Shown here: piece after piece, positions 9,182-17,150 of the stretch
How the letters are laid out: every line of letters begins with the position of its first letter
Position numbering within the stretch: position 1 is the first letter of the stretch
DNA from: Ovoidimarina sediminis
Lineage (GTDB): Bacteria > Pseudomonadota > Alphaproteobacteria > Rhodobacterales > Rhodobacteraceae
Length of the DNA: 64,000 bases
Assembly (NCBI RefSeq): GCF_032586175.1
Contig: NZ_JAWHTE010000023.1
Span: 5,671-69,670, forward strand
Direction: 5' to 3'
Notes under the pieces: generated by a model
What the model saw: the letters and a program-made list of their open reading frames with translations, nothing else
Told to the model about the DNA's origin: nothing
Databases searched by the model: none
Position numbers and translations under genes: made by a program

Positions 9182-11638
9182 ATGTCGGAAAGTGCGTTTC
9201 CCAGCCACGCCCGCGTGGTCATCGTCGGCGGCGGCGTCATGGGGGTCGGGCTCGCCTATCACCTCGCCCATGAAGGATGGGGCACCGGAACGGTTCTTCT
9301 GGAAAAGGCGGAACTCACCTCGGGCTCCACCTGGCACGCGGCGGGCCAGATCACCCATTCGACCAGTTCCTTCGGCCTCGGCAAATGCGTCGATTACAAC
9401 ATCGGCCTCTACTCCGGAAAGCTCGAGGCCGAGACGGGGCAGGCCGTCACCTGGCACGGCTGCGGATCGTTCCGGCTGGCCTATACCGAAGACGAGATGG
9501 ATTGGCTTCGGCACACGCTGTCGGTCGGCCGGTCCCTTGGCTTCAACATCGAACTGGTCGGGCCGGGCCGCATCGCCGAACTGCACCCGTTCTACAATCT
9601 CGACGGGGTCCTGGGCGGCCTCCACACGCCGGATGACGGCCATGTGGATCCCTCGAACGTCACGATGGCGATGGCGGCGGGCGCGCGGGCCGGGGGCGTG
9701 CGCATCATCCGCCGCTGCCGGGCGACGAACATCACCCGGGCCCCGTCCGGCGAATGGCTGGTCGAAACGCAACAGGGGCCGATCCTCTGCGAACACGTGG
9801 TCAACGCCGGCGGCACCTATGCACGCCAGATGGGCGAATGGTCGGGCCTGCAACTGCCGATGACCTCGATGACCCACCACTACTTCGTCACCGAAGAGGT
9901 GCCGCAGTTCCGCGATCTCGAACGCGAACTCCCCGTCATCCGCGATGACCGCAAGGTCTCGGGCTACATCCGGATGGAACAGAAAAAGGGCCTGATCGGC
10001 ATCTATGAAAAGACCAACCCCAACACGGTGTGGGAGGATCATTGCCCCTGGGAGGCCGAGAACGAGCTGTTCGAGGCCGACTACGACCGCGTCATGCCCT
10101 GGCTGGAAGAAGCCCTGAACCGCATGCCGATCTTCGCCGACCTGGGGATCAGCCGCGACGTGCATGGCGCAATCAGCCATCCGCCCGACGGCAACCCCCT
10201 GATCGGCCCCGCCCCCGGGGCCCGGAACTACTGGTGCTGCTGCGGCACGCAGATCGGCATTGGCTGGGGGCCGGGCCTGACCCGCGAACTGGCGCGCTGG
10301 ATGGTGCACGGCGCGGCGGATATCTCGATGCGCGAATTCGATCCGCGCCGGTTCGGCAGCTATGCCACGACGGACTGGCAGGTGGTGAAGGCGAAGGAGG
10401 ATTATTGCCTCCGCCACGAAATCCCCTTTCCCCACCTCAACCGCCTAGCCGGGCGCCCGGTGAAGCCCTCCCCGCTCCACGATCTCCTGAAGGCCCGTGG
10501 GGCCGTCTTCGAAGAGGTCTATGGCTTTGAACGCCCCCGCTGGTTCGCCCAGGGCGGCGTCGCGCAGCACGATCACTATTCCTTCCGCCGGACAGCCGTC
10601 GACGCCCTGGTGGGGGAAGAGGTGCGCGCCGTGCGCGAACGGGTCGGCCTGATGGACGTGACGGCCTTCGCAAAGGTGCTGGTCGAAGGGCCGGATGCCT
10701 TCGGGTTGCTCGACCGGCTCACCGCCAACCGAATGCCGCAGAAGGCCGGGGCGATCACCCTGACGCATCTGCTCAACCGCCGGGGCAGGATCGAACTGGA
10801 AACCACGATCGTCCGCATGGCGGACAACCGCTTCTACCTCGTCTGCGCCGCCTTCTTCGAACAGCGCCTGCTCGATCACCTGGCCGATCACCAAAACGGC
10901 GCCGACGTAACGGTCACCGCCCTGTCCGACAGTTGGGGCGCACTGGCGCTGAACGGGCCACGATCGCGCGAGGTGCTGTCTAGCTGCACAACTGCCCGGC
11001 TCGACAACGCCGCCTTTTGCTGGCTGTCGGCCCAGAAAATCAGCGTCGCCGGCCATGACGTCTGGGCGCTGCGCATGTCCTATGCCGGCGAGCTGGGCTG
11101 GGAACTGCACATGCCGTTCCCGGCCATGCCCGACGTCTACGCCGCCCTCTGGGTCGCGGGCGAGGCCCACGGCATCGCGAATTACGGCAGCTTCGCGATG
11201 AACGTGATGCGGCTGGAAAAGGGCTTCAAGGGGGCGGGAGAGCTCACCAACGAGGTCACGCTGGCCGAAGCGGACGTGTTGCGCTTCGCCCGAACCGACA
11301 AGGCGTATCTGGGCCGTGACCGCACGCTGAACACCGCGCTGCCCTGGATCTGCACCTACCTGGAAATCGACCCTGACGGAGAGCGGGACGGCCACGGGGG
11401 CGAAGCCGTGCTCCAGAACGGCCACGTGGTCGGCTCCACGTCCTCGATCGCCTATGGCCATACCGTCGGCAAGATCCTTGCCTTCGCCTATGTGAAGCCG
11501 TCCGCGGCAGCGCCGGGAACCCCGCTCGAGGTGGTGATCCACGGAACGCCCCGCCCCGCGCGGGTTCTTGACGCCCCGGCCTACGATCCCGACAGCACGC
11601 GGCCCCGGATGGATGCGATTTCGGAGCCCGCGGCATGA
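9182..11638 (+). CDS. Dimethylglycine/sarcosine dehydrogenase-like FAD enzyme with GcvT domain
   Basis: An 818-residue two-part enzyme. Residues 10-385 form a DAO-type FAD oxidoreductase with dinucleotide motif VIVGGGVMGVGLAYHL, and GSTWHAAGQITH includes the His that carries covalent FAD in relatives. From about residue 430 onward it is a GcvT-like aminomethyltransferase domain that would pass the oxidized methyl to tetrahydrofolate. It therefore N-demethylates a secondary or tertiary amine. The ATG at 9182 follows AAAGGAAGCGGCC. It begins a plus-strand operon with four-base overlaps. In context it probably acts after the Rieske demethylase, removing a further N-methyl group. Confidence 0.88.
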   Translation: MSESAFPSHARVVIVGGGVMGVGLAYHLAHEGWGTGTVLLEKAELTSGSTWHAAGQITHSTSSFGLGKCVDYNIGLYSGKLEAETGQAVTWHGCGSFRLAYTEDEMDWLRHTLSVGRSLGFNIELVGPGRIAELHPFYNLDGVLGGLHTPDDGHVDPSNVTMAMAAGARAGGVRIIRRCRATNITRAPSGEWLVETQQGPILCEHVVNAGGTYARQMGEWSGLQLPMTSMTHHYFVTEEVPQFRDLERELPVIRDDRKVSGYIRMEQKKGLIGIYEKTNPNTVWEDHCPWEAENELFEADYDRVMPWLEEALNRMPIFADLGISRDVHGAISHPPDGNPLIGPAPGARNYWCCCGTQIGIGWGPGLTRELARWMVHGAADISMREFDPRRFGSYATTDWQVVKAKEDYCLRHEIPFPHLNRLAGRPVKPSPLHDLLKARGAVFEEVYGFERPRWFAQGGVAQHDHYSFRRTAVDALVGEEVRAVRERVGLMDVTAFAKVLVEGPDAFGLLDRLTANRMPQKAGAITLTHLLNRRGRIELETTIVRMADNRFYLVCAAFFEQRLLDHLADHQNGADVTVTALSDSWGALALNGPRSREVLSSCTTARLDNAAFCWLSAQKISVAGHDVWALRMSYAGELGWELHMPFPAMPDVYAALWVAGEAHGIANYGSFAMNVMRLEKGFKGAGELTNEVTLAEADVLRFARTDKAYLGRDRTLNTALPWICTYLEIDPDGERDGHGGEAVLQNGHVVGSTSSIAYGHTVGKILAFAYVKPSAAAPGTPLEVVIHGTPRPARVLDAPAYDPDSTRPRMDAISEPAA

Positions 11639-12717
11639 GCCGTCCGGCCACCATGCGCGCCATGGTCACCATGGGCCACGGGGATCTGGATCGGATCGTG
11701 CTGCACGGGGACTGGCCGCGCCCCGATCCGGGCCCCGGCGAGGTGTTGATCGCCGTCGGCGCCTGCGGGCTGAACAACACCGACGTCAACACCCGCACCG
11801 GCTGGTATTCCAAGGCCGTGCGCGAGGCCACGACGGGCGGCGCCTATGACACCGTGACCGATGACGACCCGACCTGGGGCGGCGCGCCCATCGCTTTCCC
11901 CCGCATTCAGGGCGCCGATGTCTGTGGCCGCATCGCCGCCGTGGGGGCCGGCGTCGATCCCGCCCGGGTTGGCGAGCGGGTGATCACCGACAACTGGCTG
12001 CGGGATCCGACCGATCCGCTGAACAAGGACCTCGCGGGGTATTTCGGCAGCGAACGCGATGGCGGCTTCGCCGAGTTCTGCACCATCCCGTCCCGCAACG
12101 CGCTCCCGATCCACAGCCCGCTCAGCGATGCCGAACTCGCGACGTTTTCCTGTTCCTATTCCACCGCCGAAGGCATGCTGACCCGCGCGGGCGTGACCGG
12201 GGCCGATACGGTCCTCGTGCCCGGCGCGTCCGGCGGCGTGGGCGGCGCGCTCGTCCAGCTCGCCAAAAGGCGCGGCGCACGGGTGATCGCGATGGCCTCC
12301 GAAGCGAAGCACGCCGACGTCGCTGCTTTCGGCCCCGACCGCCTCTTGCCTCGCGCGCCCGAAGATCTGCGCGCGGCACTCCACGGCGAGGCGATCACCG
12401 TGGTCGCCGACGTGGTGGGCGGCCCCTACTGGCCGACCCTCATCGACATCCTCGAACGCGGCGGCCGCTACACCTGTTCGGGCGCCATCGCGGGGCCGAT
12501 GGTGACGCTTGACCTGCGCACCTTCTATCTGCGCGACCTCACCTTCACCGGCTCTACCGTGATCGACCCCGAGGTGATGCCGAATCTCATCCGCTACATT
12601 GAAGCGGGAGAGATCCGGCCCGCCCTCGCCGCCACATATCCACTGGATGAGCTGCGCGCGGCGCAGGCCGCCTTCATCGCCAAGACGCATACCGGCAATA
12701 TCGTGGTGACGCCGTGA
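11635..12717 (+). CDS. MDR-superfamily zinc-type alcohol dehydrogenase/quinone reductase
   Basis: A 360-residue medium-chain dehydrogenase/reductase. The N-terminal GroES-like domain (about residues 25-160) contains GACGLNNTDVNTRTGWY. The Rossmann motif GASGGVGGALVQLAKRRGA follows near residue 196. It would oxidize an alcohol or reduce an enone or quinone with NAD(P)H. It overlaps the demethylase stop by ATGA and ends overlapping the next gene by GTGA, so it belongs to this pathway. Zinc ligands are not clearly arranged as in classical alcohol dehydrogenases, so a zinc-independent reductase is also possible. Confidence 0.82.
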   Translation: MSRPATMRAMVTMGHGDLDRIVLHGDWPRPDPGPGEVLIAVGACGLNNTDVNTRTGWYSKAVREATTGGAYDTVTDDDPTWGGAPIAFPRIQGADVCGRIAAVGAGVDPARVGERVITDNWLRDPTDPLNKDLAGYFGSERDGGFAEFCTIPSRNALPIHSPLSDAELATFSCSYSTAEGMLTRAGVTGADTVLVPGASGGVGGALVQLAKRRGARVIAMASEAKHADVAAFGPDRLLPRAPEDLRAALHGEAITVVADVVGGPYWPTLIDILERGGRYTCSGAIAGPMVTLDLRTFYLRDLTFTGSTVIDPEVMPNLIRYIEAGEIRPALAATYPLDELRAAQAAFIAKTHTGNIVVTP

Positions 12718-13823
12718 AGATCACCCGCCTCACCGTCTACCAGGTCGATCTGCCGCTTGAGCATCCCTACTGGCTGTCCGCCGGACGGCTGAAGTTCGAA
12801 TGCCTCGATGCGACCCTCATCAAGGTCGACACCGACGCCGGGATCACCGGCTGGGGCGAAGGCACGCCCTGGGGGCACACCTACGTGCCCGCGCACGGCC
12901 CGGGCATCCGCGCGGGGATCGAGACGATGGCGCCCTTCGTTCTGGGGCGCGACCCGCGCAAACTGCTCGATGTCGAACGCGCGATGGATCTCGCGCTGCC
13001 GGGCCACCTCTACGCCAAGTCGCCGATCGACATGGCGTGCTGGGATATCGCCGGGCAGGCCGCCGGCCTGCCGATCGCCGACCTGATGGGCGGCTGCAGC
13101 CGCACGCCGCGCCCGATCGCCTCCTCGGTCGGCGCAAAGACGATCGAAGAGACCCGCGCGATCATGGAGCGCTACCGCGCCCGCGGCTATGTCGCCCATT
13201 CCGTCAAGATCGGCGGCGACGTGGCGCGCGATATCGCCCGCATCCGCGATGTCGAAGCCAGGAAGCGCGACGGCGAGATCCTGCTCTACGACGTGAACCG
13301 GGGCTGGAGCCGGGCGCAGGCGCTCCAGGTCATGCAGGCCTGCCCGCAGGTGACCTTCGAACAGCCGTGTGAAACGCTCGACGATATCGCGGCGATCGCG
13401 CGCAAGCATGCCGCGCCGGTCTCGGTGGATGAAAGCCTCGTCACCCTGCAGGACGCCGCGCGCATCGCCCGCGACGGGCTCGCGGAAGTCTTCGGGATCA
13501 AGCTCAACCGCGTGGGAGGCCTGACCAAGGCGGCCCGGATACGCGACATCGCACTCGCTCACGGGATCGACATGTTCGTCATGGCAACCGGCGGCACCGT
13601 GCTGGCCGATACCGAGGCGCTCCATCTCGCCGCGACGATCCCCGACGATGCCTGCCGCGCGGTCTGGGCCTGCCAGGACATGATCACCGTCGACATCGCC
13701 GATGGCCGGGGGCCGCGCAACGAGGGCGGTCACCTGCACCTGCCCGAGGCTCCCGGCCTGGGCGTTCATCCCGACGAGGCCGCTCTCGGGCAGCTCCGCG
13801 CAATCTACGAGATGGCGGAATGA
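12714..13823 (+). CDS. Enolase-superfamily enzyme A (mandelate racemase/muconate-lactonizing group)
   Basis: A 369-residue enzyme with an N-terminal capping domain and a C-terminal barrel. The three metal ligands are visible as D in LYDVNRG, E in TFEQPC and D in SVDESL. The acid-base lysines are in SVKIGG and GIKLNRVGG, the MLE-type two-lysine arrangement used by epimerases and dehydratases. The capping loop TPWGHTYVPAH puts Trp and Tyr near the active site. It starts with GTG overlapping the MDR stop and overlaps enzyme B by ATGA. By comparison with hydroxyproline-betaine epimerase (HpbD), a 2-epimerase of a betaine or N-methyl amino acid is the leading guess. Confidence 0.83.
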   Translation: MKITRLTVYQVDLPLEHPYWLSAGRLKFECLDATLIKVDTDAGITGWGEGTPWGHTYVPAHGPGIRAGIETMAPFVLGRDPRKLLDVERAMDLALPGHLYAKSPIDMACWDIAGQAAGLPIADLMGGCSRTPRPIASSVGAKTIEETRAIMERYRARGYVAHSVKIGGDVARDIARIRDVEARKRDGEILLYDVNRGWSRAQALQVMQACPQVTFEQPCETLDDIAAIARKHAAPVSVDESLVTLQDAARIARDGLAEVFGIKLNRVGGLTKAARIRDIALAHGIDMFVMATGGTVLADTEALHLAATIPDDACRAVWACQDMITVDIADGRGPRNEGGHLHLPEAPGLGVHPDEAALGQLRAIYEMAE

Positions 13824-14968
13824 CCGTCATGGGAAGCGCCCCGATGCTTAAGCCTGCGCTGACGCAGAAGATCACCCGCCTGCGGCTCTGGCACGTGCCC
13901 CTGACCAGCCACACCGCCTACCACATGGCCGACGGCAAAAGCTGCGACACGGTCGAAACGGTCGTGATCGCGGTGGACACCGGTGCAGGCATCGTGGGCT
14001 GGGGCGAAGTCTGCCCGATCCCGCATTACCTGCCCGCCTATGCGCGCGGTGTCGCCCCTGCCCTGACAGAGCTCGCCCCCGTTCTGCTCGGCGCCGATCC
14101 CTTGGGGGCCGAGAGCGTGATGGCCCGGGCTGATGCCTGCCTGCCTGGGCATGTCTATGCCAAGTCCGCCCTCGATATCGCGCTGTGGGATATCACGGCC
14201 AGGGTGGCGGGCCTTCCCCTCTACACGCTGCTGGGCGGGCGACGGCAGGCGGATCTGCCGCTTTATCACTCCATCACCTGCGTCGATCCCGACGAGATGG
14301 CCAGGATCGCGGCCGCGGCCCATGCAAGCGGCATCACGCAGTTCCAGGCCAAGCTCGGCGCCTCCGGCGACTGGCAGACCGATGTCGAACGGCTTGCGAA
14401 AGTGCGCGAGGCCGTGGGCCCCGGTCCGCTGGTCTATGGCGACTGGAACTGTGGCGCGACATCGCTCGATGCCATCCGCGTGGGCCGGGCCGCCGCCCGC
14501 TTCGACGTGATGCTCGAACAACCCTGCGCGACGCTGGAGGATTGCGCCAGGGTGCACCACGCAACGGGCCTGCCGATGAAGCTCGACGAACTCGCCCATG
14601 ACACCGCCAGTCTTCTCGAGGCCCATCGGCTCGGGATCATGGATGCGGTCGCGCTGAAGCTGTCGAAATTCGGCGGGCTCTCTGCGACCCGCCGGGCACG
14701 CGATCTCTGCCGGCACCTCGGGGCCAGGATGTGCATCGAATGCACCTGGGGCTCAGATATCGTGACCGCGGCCGCCCTGCATCTTGGTGCGGCGACCGAA
14801 CCCGCACGCCTGCTCAACGTCTGCGATCTTGCGGGCTATGTCTCGCCCCGGCTGGCGCCGGATGCGCCGATCCGCAACACGGGCCGCATCGCCCCGCCAG
14901 AGGGGCCGGGGCTCGGGATCACGGTCGACACCGATCTTCTCGGCGAACCCGACCTCACCTTGGAATGA
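13820..14968 (+). CDS. Enolase-superfamily enzyme B (betaine epimerase-like)
   Basis: A 382-residue second enolase-superfamily member beside enzyme A. Metal-ligand strands are YGDWN, LEQPC and KLDEL; catalytic lysines are in FQAKLGA and ALKLSKFGG. The last strands read ECTWGSDIVTAAALHLGA, close to the corresponding DDAWGGD region remembered for hydroxyproline-betaine epimerase. The loop CPIPHYLPAY adds a Tyr, so aromatic residues could bind a quaternary ammonium group. The start may be the ATG at 13820 (overlapping) or the ATG at 13844. Two such enzymes in one operon suggest either both epimers of a substrate or two related substrates. Confidence 0.83.
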   Translation: MTVMGSAPMLKPALTQKITRLRLWHVPLTSHTAYHMADGKSCDTVETVVIAVDTGAGIVGWGEVCPIPHYLPAYARGVAPALTELAPVLLGADPLGAESVMARADACLPGHVYAKSALDIALWDITARVAGLPLYTLLGGRRQADLPLYHSITCVDPDEMARIAAAAHASGITQFQAKLGASGDWQTDVERLAKVREAVGPGPLVYGDWNCGATSLDAIRVGRAAARFDVMLEQPCATLEDCARVHHATGLPMKLDELAHDTASLLEAHRLGIMDAVALKLSKFGGLSATRRARDLCRHLGARMCIECTWGSDIVTAAALHLGAATEPARLLNVCDLAGYVSPRLAPDAPIRNTGRIAPPEGPGLGITVDTDLLGEPDLTLE

Positions 14969-14972
14969 CGCC

Positions 14973-16277
14973 ATGAACCGCCTTCACAGCCAGACCGACT
15001 GGATCGAACGCGCCCGCGCCGTCCTCCCGGCTGCGGGCTTCGGCAATTTCGATCCCGGCATCGTCATCGCCCGCGGCGAGGGTGCCCGGGTCTGGGACGA
15101 GGACGGAAAGGAATACGTCGATTACCTGATCGGCTCCGGCCCCATGCTCCTTGGCCACGGCCACCCCGAGGTGATGGAGGCCGTGCTCGAACAGCTTCCC
15201 CTCGGCCTGACCTTCTTCGCCAACAATGCCCGCGGGATCGAACTGGCCGAAGCCATCGTTGCGGCCGTGCCCTGCTGCGAACAGGTCCGGTTCGTCACCT
15301 CGGGCGGAGAGGCGGACATGTACGCCATCCGGCTCGCCCGGGCCTTTACCGGCAAGCCGAAGATCCTGAAATTCGAAGGCGGATACCACGGCATGTCCGC
15401 CGAGGCGCAGATGTCGCTCGCACCCGCCAGACAGGTCAACTTCCCGACCCCGGTGCCGGACAGCGCCGGCATTCCCCAGGGCGTCGCCGACGAGATGCTG
15501 ATCGCCCCCTTCAACGATCTCGACGCCGTCGCCTCGCTTCTGGACGAACATGACGACGTCGCCGCGATCATCGTCGAACCCCTGCAACGGATCATCCCGG
15601 CCCGCCCCGGCTTCCTCCAAGGCCTGCGCGATCTCTGCGACAGGCGGGATATCCTCTTGATCTTCGACGAAATCGTCACGGGGTTCCGGCTGGCCTATGG
15701 CGGCGCCCAGGAACGCTACGGCGTGATCCCCGACATCTGCACCCTCGGCAAGGTCATCGGCGGCGGCTTCCCCCTGGCCGCGCTCGGGGCCAGTCGCGAG
15801 ATCATGGCGCATTTCGACAAATCGGCCGTCGGGGCCGAGAAATGGCTGATGCAGCTTGGCACGCTGTCGGGAAACCCGGTCGCATCCGCCGCCGGGCTGA
15901 AGACCCTGGAAATCCTGCGGCGCCCCGGCCAGTACGATCGCCTGCGCCGCCTCGGGCAGGATCTGATCGGGATGCAATCCGAAGCCCTGTCCTCCGCCGG
16001 GGTGCCCCACCGCATCTGCGGCGACGCCACCCTGTTCGATATCTATTTCACCGAGGCGGAGCCGGTCGATTACCGCACCGCCCGGCACCGCGATCCGAAG
16101 CTGAACGACATCTGGAACGCGGTGTTGAGAGAGCATGGCGTCTTCAAGTCGCCGGGAAAGCTCTATCCGTCCCTCGCCGTGACGTCGCGCGACCGGGAGG
16201 TGACGTGCCGCGCCATCGGTCAGGCCGCCACCGCCCTGGCCGAATACCGGACGATGCACCCCCGGCCTTCACCGTGA
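14973..16277 (+). CDS. Class III aminotransferase (glutamate-1-semialdehyde aminomutase-like)
   Basis: A 434-residue PLP enzyme. The phosphate-binding region VTSGGEADMYAIRLARAFTG lies near residue 110, FDEIVTGFR carries the PLP-contacting Asp near residue 230, and K260 in LGKVIGGGFPL forms the Schiff base. Proteins of this subgroup act on omega- or beta-amino acids and amine aldehydes, as well as on glutamate semialdehyde; housekeeping hemL is unlikely in a catabolic operon. It starts four bases after enzyme B and ends the operon. It may transaminate the dealkylated amine product. Confidence 0.85.
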   Translation: MNRLHSQTDWIERARAVLPAAGFGNFDPGIVIARGEGARVWDEDGKEYVDYLIGSGPMLLGHGHPEVMEAVLEQLPLGLTFFANNARGIELAEAIVAAVPCCEQVRFVTSGGEADMYAIRLARAFTGKPKILKFEGGYHGMSAEAQMSLAPARQVNFPTPVPDSAGIPQGVADEMLIAPFNDLDAVASLLDEHDDVAAIIVEPLQRIIPARPGFLQGLRDLCDRRDILLIFDEIVTGFRLAYGGAQERYGVIPDICTLGKVIGGGFPLAALGASREIMAHFDKSAVGAEKWLMQLGTLSGNPVASAAGLKTLEILRRPGQYDRLRRLGQDLIGMQSEALSSAGVPHRICGDATLFDIYFTEAEPVDYRTARHRDPKLNDIWNAVLREHGVFKSPGKLYPSLAVTSRDREVTCRAIGQAATALAEYRTMHPRPSP

Positions 16278-16487
16278 CGGCGATACCTGCGAACGTCCTG
16301 CCGATCCACCGAACAGCGAAAAAGCCTGAGCGTGGGCGCCGGCCGCCGAAGATCACGCGCCCCCGGTTTTCCCACTTTTCCATCCCCCTGCCCGCGCAGA
16401 ATGCGAGGTTCAGGAAGAAACGTCATCCCACTGATAAAAATCATAAAAACGACATACCGCCCCATCCAGACCGATTTTCCAGATTGA

Positions 16488-16509
16488 TTTATTCGTTCGA
16501 CCGATTTAA
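16488..16509. promoter_or_regulatory. Imperfect 22-bp palindrome before the TetR gene
   Basis: The region centred on 16498/16499 reads TTTATTCGTTC then GACCGATTTAA, matching as an inverted repeat at eight of eleven positions. It lies 24-45 bases before the GTG start at 16533, in an AT-rich stretch that contrasts with the surrounding coding DNA. It is a plausible autoregulatory TetR site. Confidence 0.4.
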
Positions 16510-16532
16510 TATTTGGATCGGGAGGATCGACC

Positions 16533-17150
16533 GTGGCCCGAGTAACCGCCGAACGTGCAGGACAGACGAAGCGAGAGCTTCTTTCGGCCGCCCAGACCGT
16601 CCTCGTTTCCGAAGGCTTTGCGGGCCTCTCCACGCGCCGTGTCGCCGATGGGGCGGGCACGCAGATGAGCCAGATCCAGTACCATTTCGGCTCAAAGGAA
16701 GGTATGATCCTCGCGCTCTTCGAGTCGATGAATGCCGGCCTGATCGAGAGGCAAAGCCGCACGTTCGACCAGCCGAACCTCAGCATTGCCGAGAAATGGG
16801 ATCTCGCATGCGATTATTTTGATGAAGATATCGCGTCGGGCTACGTCCGCGTCCTGCAGGAACTCATCGCGGCGGGCTGGTCCAACGACAAGATCGGAAG
16901 CGCCGTCCGCAAAGCGCTCGCCGAATGGCACAAGCTCCTGATTGCCCTCGTTCAGGAAGCTGCCGACAGCCAGGGCCGGGTCGGGCCGTTCACCCCTGAA
17001 GGGCTCGCAGCGCTCATCGCCTGCGCCTTCATGGGGGCCGAAGCCCTGATCCTGCTTGGCTACGAAGAACAGATCCACCCGATACGCGACGTGCTTCGGC
17101 AGGTCGGCGAGGTGATCGCATCGGTCGAAAGGCAAGCACCAGAGGGGTGA
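16533..17150 (+). CDS. TetR/AcrR-family transcriptional regulator
   Basis: A 205-residue regulator with an N-terminal TetR helix-turn-helix (residues 10-60: TKRELLSAAQTVLVSEGF, LSTRRVADGAG, QIQYHFGSKEGM). The C-terminal ligand-binding part is variable. GTG is the start, with GGGAGG upstream. Its stop overlaps the GTG start of the hydrolase-glycosyltransferase fusion, so the two are almost certainly co-transcribed. The AT-rich upstream region carries a possible operator. The ligand is not known. Confidence 0.87.
   Translation: MARVTAERAGQTKRELLSAAQTVLVSEGFAGLSTRRVADGAGTQMSQIQYHFGSKEGMILALFESMNAGLIERQSRTFDQPNLSIAEKWDLACDYFDEDIASGYVRVLQELIAAGWSNDKIGSAVRKALAEWHKLLIALVQEAADSQGRVGPFTPEGLAALIACAFMGAEALILLGYEEQIHPIRDVLRQVGEVIASVERQAPEG

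Noticed and set aside
14973..16277. Housekeeping hemL (glutamate-1-semialdehyde aminomutase)
   Set aside because: The fold is related, but the gene is embedded in a catabolic operon. Alphaproteobacteria make 5-aminolevulinate by ALA synthase, so hemL is not expected.
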